Origin: DASTGO01 sp035719045
GTDB taxonomy: Bacteria > Actinomycetota > Actinomycetes > Actinomycetales > Kineosporiaceae
DNA length: 7,270 nt
Direction: 5' to 3'
Assembly (NCBI GenBank): GCA_035719045.1
Contig: DASTGO010000017.1
Location: forward strand, 1 to 7,270
The notes under the pieces are model-generated. The model had not been told where the DNA came from. It did not search any database and saw nothing but the letters and a program-made list of their open reading frames with translations. How positions within the stretch are numbered: position 1 is the stretch's first letter; each line of letters starts with the position of its first letter. Of this stretch, positions 5,398-7,270 are shown piece after piece. Both the position numbers and the translations under genes were made by a program.

Positions 5398-5751
5398 ATG
5401 ACGACCGACCCGCGGGCAGCCCTGGACCGGCTGATCGCAGCCCTCGAGGCGCACCTTCTCGCCGCGAGCCGCCGCAAGGGCGAGGCGGACCCCGCCGTCG
5501 TGGCGGCCTACCAGACCCTCGCCGACGCCTTCGAGAGCTACGACGAGGCGCTCTACACCGCCTACGACGAGGTCACCCCGTTCGTCCTGTACGAGGACGC
5601 CGAGGACGGCGATGAGGACGACGACGAGGACGACGTGGTCGACCAGGCTGACGACGAGGACCTGGAAGACGACGATCTCGACGACGACCTCGACGAGGGT
5701 GACGAGCCGGAGACCACGGAGGATCGTCACCGCGCGCCGATCCGACGCTGA
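5398..5751 (+). CDS. small actinobacterial protein with a highly acidic C-terminal tail
   Basis: Encodes 117 residues from the ATG at 5398. The frame is open further upstream, but the overlap with the divergent gene and the -10 spacing support this start. The N-terminal half (1-65) reads as a helical domain: DPRAALDRLIAALEAHLLAA, then ADPAVVAAYQTLADAFESYD and EALYTAYDEVTPFVLY. It is followed by a tail of about 43 residues (66-108) in which roughly 30 are Asp or Glu. I know of similar actinobacterial proteins but no established function. The tail might mimic nucleic acid, or bind metal or a basic partner; the divergent Arg-rich DUF5703 protein is an obvious candidate (speculative). The gene is convergent with the aldo/keto reductase. 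Confidence 0.85.
   Translation: MTTDPRAALDRLIAALEAHLLAASRRKGEADPAVVAAYQTLADAFESYDEALYTAYDEVTPFVLYEDAEDGDEDDDEDDVVDQADDEDLEDDDLDDDLDEGDEPETTEDRHRAPIRR
5593..5721 (+). repeat. GAC/GAG-rich low-complexity coding tract
   Basis: This stretch encodes the Asp/Glu-rich tail with near-monotonous GAC, GAG and GAT codons. Such tracts are prone to slippage and length variation. On the opposite strand they create a false Val-rich open frame. Confidence 0.7.
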
Positions 5752-5787
5752 CCAGTCCCTCAGGGACGGGGTGCGGGTCGTGGGGTC

Positions 5788-5815
5788 CGCACCGGGCTGA
5801 CCGCGGCCCGGTGCG
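5788..5815. terminator. shared hairpin between convergent genes
   Basis: Perfect 10-bp arms CGCACCGGGC (5788-5797) and GCCCGGTGCG (5806-5815) enclose an 8-nt loop. The hairpin sits in the 67-nt gap between the acidic-tail gene (stop 5751) and the reductase (stop 5819), 3 nt past the latter's stop. The plus side is followed by ATTTCAGTT; the minus side has no T run. It fits a bidirectional, U-poor actinobacterial terminator. A smaller GTCCC/GGGAC pair lies at about 5756-5766. Confidence 0.65.
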
Positions 5816-5818
5816 ATT

Positions 5819-6781
5819 TCAGTTGCGCTCGGGGTAGCCGACCATCGGGGCCGAGACCTCGTCCAGGGCCGACCGGATCTCCGCCGGCAGTTCGACATCC
5901 TCGCTCATCAGCGACCCGCGCAGCTGTGCGGCCGTCCGGGCCCCCACCACGGCCGACGCCACCTGCGGGCGGTCGCGCACCCACGCGATGGCCACCTCCA
6001 GCGGCGAGCAGCCCAGCCCGTCAGCGGCGGTGACCACCGCGTCCACGACCAGCCGGGAACGCTTGTCCAGATACGCCCCCACGAATCCGGACAGGTGCGG
6101 GGAGGCCCCGCGCGAGTCCGCCGGGGTTCCGGTGCGGTACTTCCCGGTGAGGACGCCGCGCCCGAGGGGGGACCAGGCCAGCAGGCCGAGCCCGAGTGCC
6201 CCCGCCGCCGGCGCCACCTCCCGCTCCACCCCACGCTGGACGAGGGAGTACTCCACCTCCGTGGCCACCGCCCGGGCCGTCCCGGACAGCAGGCTCGCGG
6301 CCCGTGCGGTCTGCCAGCCGGAGAAGTTCGCGAACCCCACGTAGCGCGCCCGCCCGGTCGACGTCGCCCACTCCAGGGCGGACAGGGTCTCCTCCAGCGG
6401 GACGTCGTCGCACCAGCCCTGCACCAGCCAGAGGTCGACATGGTCGGTACGCAGCCGGGCCAGCGACTCGTCCAGGCCGGACAGCATGGCCGCCCGGGAG
6501 GTGTTCACCCGCAGCCCGCCGTCCCGCCAGGACACCCCGGACCGGGTGCACACCACCAGTTCGTCGCGCTCGACCACGGTGCCCAGCAGCGAGCCGAGCA
6601 ACTCCTCGGCGGCACCGTCCCCGTAGGCGGCCGCCGTGTCGACGAGGGTCCCCCCGGCGTCCACGAAGTCGCGGAGCTGGTCGGCTGCCTCGTGCTGGTC
6701 GGTGTCCCGTCCCCAGGTCAGCGTGCCGAGTCCGATCCGCGACACCCGCAGGCCGCTGCGACCCACCACGCGCTGTTCCAC
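5819..6781 (-). CDS. aldo/keto reductase with atypical active site
   Basis: Encodes 320 residues from the GTG at 6781, the start that puts EQRVVGRSGLRVSRIGLGT at the N-terminus as usual. Longer in-frame starts would cross the divergent promoter region. The fold is clear: GTLTWG near 19-24, D48 and Y53 in LVDTAAAYGDG, DHVDLWLV (113-120), RYVGFANFSGWQ (146-157), WSPLGRGVLTGKY (203-215) and the NADPH-binding region near SAVVGARTAAQL (277-287). Asp48 and Tyr53 of the AKR tetrad are present. However, the position of the catalytic Lys reads TRSG (R80), and that of the His after DLWLV reads Q121 (VQGWCDD). The normal reaction would be NADPH-dependent carbonyl reduction in the cytosol; the substitutions make the activity uncertain. 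It is divergent from the LLM oxidoreductase, both having TAGG-type -10 boxes at the same distance. Confidence 0.92.
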   Translation of the reverse strand: MEQRVVGRSGLRVSRIGLGTLTWGRDTDQHEAADQLRDFVDAGGTLVDTAAAYGDGAAEELLGSLLGTVVERDELVVCTRSGVSWRDGGLRVNTSRAAMLSGLDESLARLRTDHVDLWLVQGWCDDVPLEETLSALEWATSTGRARYVGFANFSGWQTARAASLLSGTARAVATEVEYSLVQRGVEREVAPAAGALGLGLLAWSPLGRGVLTGKYRTGTPADSRGASPHLSGFVGAYLDKRSRLVVDAVVTAADGLGCSPLEVAIAWVRDRPQVASAVVGARTAAQLRGSLMSEDVELPAEIRSALDEVSAPMVGYPERN

Positions 6782-6789
6782 GGCAGCAC

Positions 6790-6795
6790 AACCTA
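6790..6795 (-). promoter_or_regulatory. -10 of a likely leaderless mRNA for the aldo/keto reductase
   Basis: TAGGTT on the minus strand lies 8 nt before the GTG at 6781, which places the start of transcription within about two bases of the start codon. No Shine-Dalgarno is seen. Confidence 0.5.
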
Positions 6796-6797
6796 GT

Positions 6798-6812
6798 GCC
6801 CCGAACCGGGGC
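6798..6812. promoter_or_regulatory. palindrome between divergent reductase genes (possible operator)
   Basis: GCCCCG-AAC-CGGGGC is a perfect 6-bp inverted repeat with a 3-nt centre. It lies just upstream of the reductase -10 in the 91-nt divergent region, where a dimeric regulator could bind. In DNA this GC-rich, chance is a real alternative. Confidence 0.3.
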
Positions 6813-6858
6813 AGCGGGGGATCATCCGACCCCTCGCCGTGCCGCGGCACCGAGCGGC

Positions 6859-6864
6859 TAGGCT
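6859..6864 (+). promoter_or_regulatory. -10 of a likely leaderless mRNA for the LLM oxidoreductase
   Basis: TAGGCT lies 8 nt before the ATG at 6873, mirroring the arrangement of the divergent reductase. No Shine-Dalgarno is present and no -35 is recognisable. Confidence 0.5.
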
Positions 6865-6872
6865 CCGGCACC

Positions 6873-7270
6873 ATGCGGCTGGGGCTGAACCTCGGGTACT
6901 GGGGTGCGGGCAACGATGCGGAGAACATCGCCCTGGCCCGGGAGGCGGACCGCCTGGGCTACTCGGTCGTGTGGGCGGCGGAGGCCTACGGTTCGGACGC
7001 TCCGACGGTGCTGGCCTGGGTCGCGGCGCAGACCGAGCGGATCGACGTCGGGTCCGCGGTCATGCAGATCCCGGCCCGGACCCCGGCGATGACCGCGATG
7101 ACCGCCGCGACCCTCGACTCGCTCTCCGGCGGCCGGTTCCGGCTCGGCCTCGGCGTGTCCGGCCCGCAGGTGTCCGAGGGCTGGTACGGTGTGAAGTTCG
7201 ACAAGCCGCTCGGCCGCACCCGCGAGTACGTCGAGATCGTCAAGAAGGCGCTGCGCCGGGAGCGGGTCAG
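6873..7270 (+). CDS. LLM-class F420-dependent oxidoreductase, Rv3520c-like (3' end outside window)
   Basis: The first 132 residues are visible from the ATG at 6873; family members are about 340-350 residues long, so roughly 60 percent is missing. The start MRLGLNLGYWGAG followed by ALAREADRLGYSVVWAAEAY is the first beta strand and helix of the luciferase-like TIM barrel. PTVLAWVAAQTERIDVGSAV, then QIPARTPAMTAMTAATLDSL and SGGRFRLGLGVSGPQV, are hallmark segments of the Rv3520c-type subgroup, as is VSEGWYGVKFDKPLGRTREY. It would bind the deazaflavin F420 and carry out hydride transfer on an unknown substrate in the cytosol. The coenzyme assignment rests on subgroup resemblance, not on a diagnostic residue I could check here. 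No damage is seen. Confidence 0.93.
   Translation, partial: MRLGLNLGYWGAGNDAENIALAREADRLGYSVVWAAEAYGSDAPTVLAWVAAQTERIDVGSAVMQIPARTPAMTAMTAATLDSLSGGRFRLGLGVSGPQVSEGWYGVKFDKPLGRTREYVEIVKKALRRERV

Noticed and set aside
5362..5898. Upstream extension of the DUF5703 frame carrying a hydrophobic Val-rich stretch that could pass for a membrane segment
   Set aside because: It is the reverse complement of the GAC/GAG-rich acidic tail; the Val and Leu codons are an artefact of that composition. The DUF5703 similarity begins only after 5361.
6095..6796. Long plus-strand frames opposite the aldo/keto reductase
   Set aside because: They are antisense, low-complexity and lack motifs; the minus-strand reductase explains the region.
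6782..6928. Extended N-terminus for the aldo/keto reductase starting at 6928
   Set aside because: The extra 49 residues are Pro/Ser-rich, overlap the divergent LLM gene and precede the normal family start.
1..7270. CRISPR array or phage structural gene cluster
   Set aside because: No regularly spaced direct repeats and no structural phage proteins are visible on either strand.

Overview
The window is high-GC DNA that reads as an actinobacterial chromosome segment. The evidence is strong G/C at third codon positions, a DUF5703-type protein, an Rv3520c-like F420-dependent LLM oxidoreductase, a tRNA without encoded CCA, and several genes that appear to be transcribed as leaderless mRNAs. Genus cannot be fixed by eye.

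Left part, about 1-3446, is accessory DNA. It opens with the 3' end of an IS630-family transposase. Next comes an orphan polytopic membrane protein on the plus strand. Two broken genes of one minus-strand operon follow: a tandem SpoVT/AbrB-like DNA-binding protein (frameshifted) and a tyrosine recombinase (internal deletion, frameshift, catalytic half missing). An intact type II toxin-antitoxin pair of vapBC type is next, with a perfect palindrome over its predicted promoter. The island abuts the 3' side of a tRNA-Leu(GAG) gene, from which it is separated by a strong hairpin terminator.

Right part, about 3446-7270, looks like ordinary core chromosome. It holds tRNA-Leu(GAG) on minus, an M20 metallopeptidase on plus, a DUF5703 protein on minus convergent with the peptidase, and a small protein with a very acidic tail on plus, divergent from DUF5703. 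An aldo/keto reductase on minus is convergent with the acidic protein, and a partial F420-dependent LLM oxidoreductase on plus is divergent from the reductase. Convergent pairs are separated by compact inverted repeats that could act as shared terminators.

The most interesting items are: (i) the AbrB-like/recombinase pair, a two-gene unit translationally coupled by a GTGA overlap and here caught in decay; (ii) a recurring start-site layout (TAnnnT exactly 6 or 8 nt before the start codon, no Shine-Dalgarno) at four genes, including the vapBC operon whose operator palindrome overlaps the -10; and (iii) an aldo/keto reductase in which the usual catalytic Lys and His appear replaced by Arg and Gln. 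No CRISPR array, phage structural gene or clearly novel complete defence system is visible.
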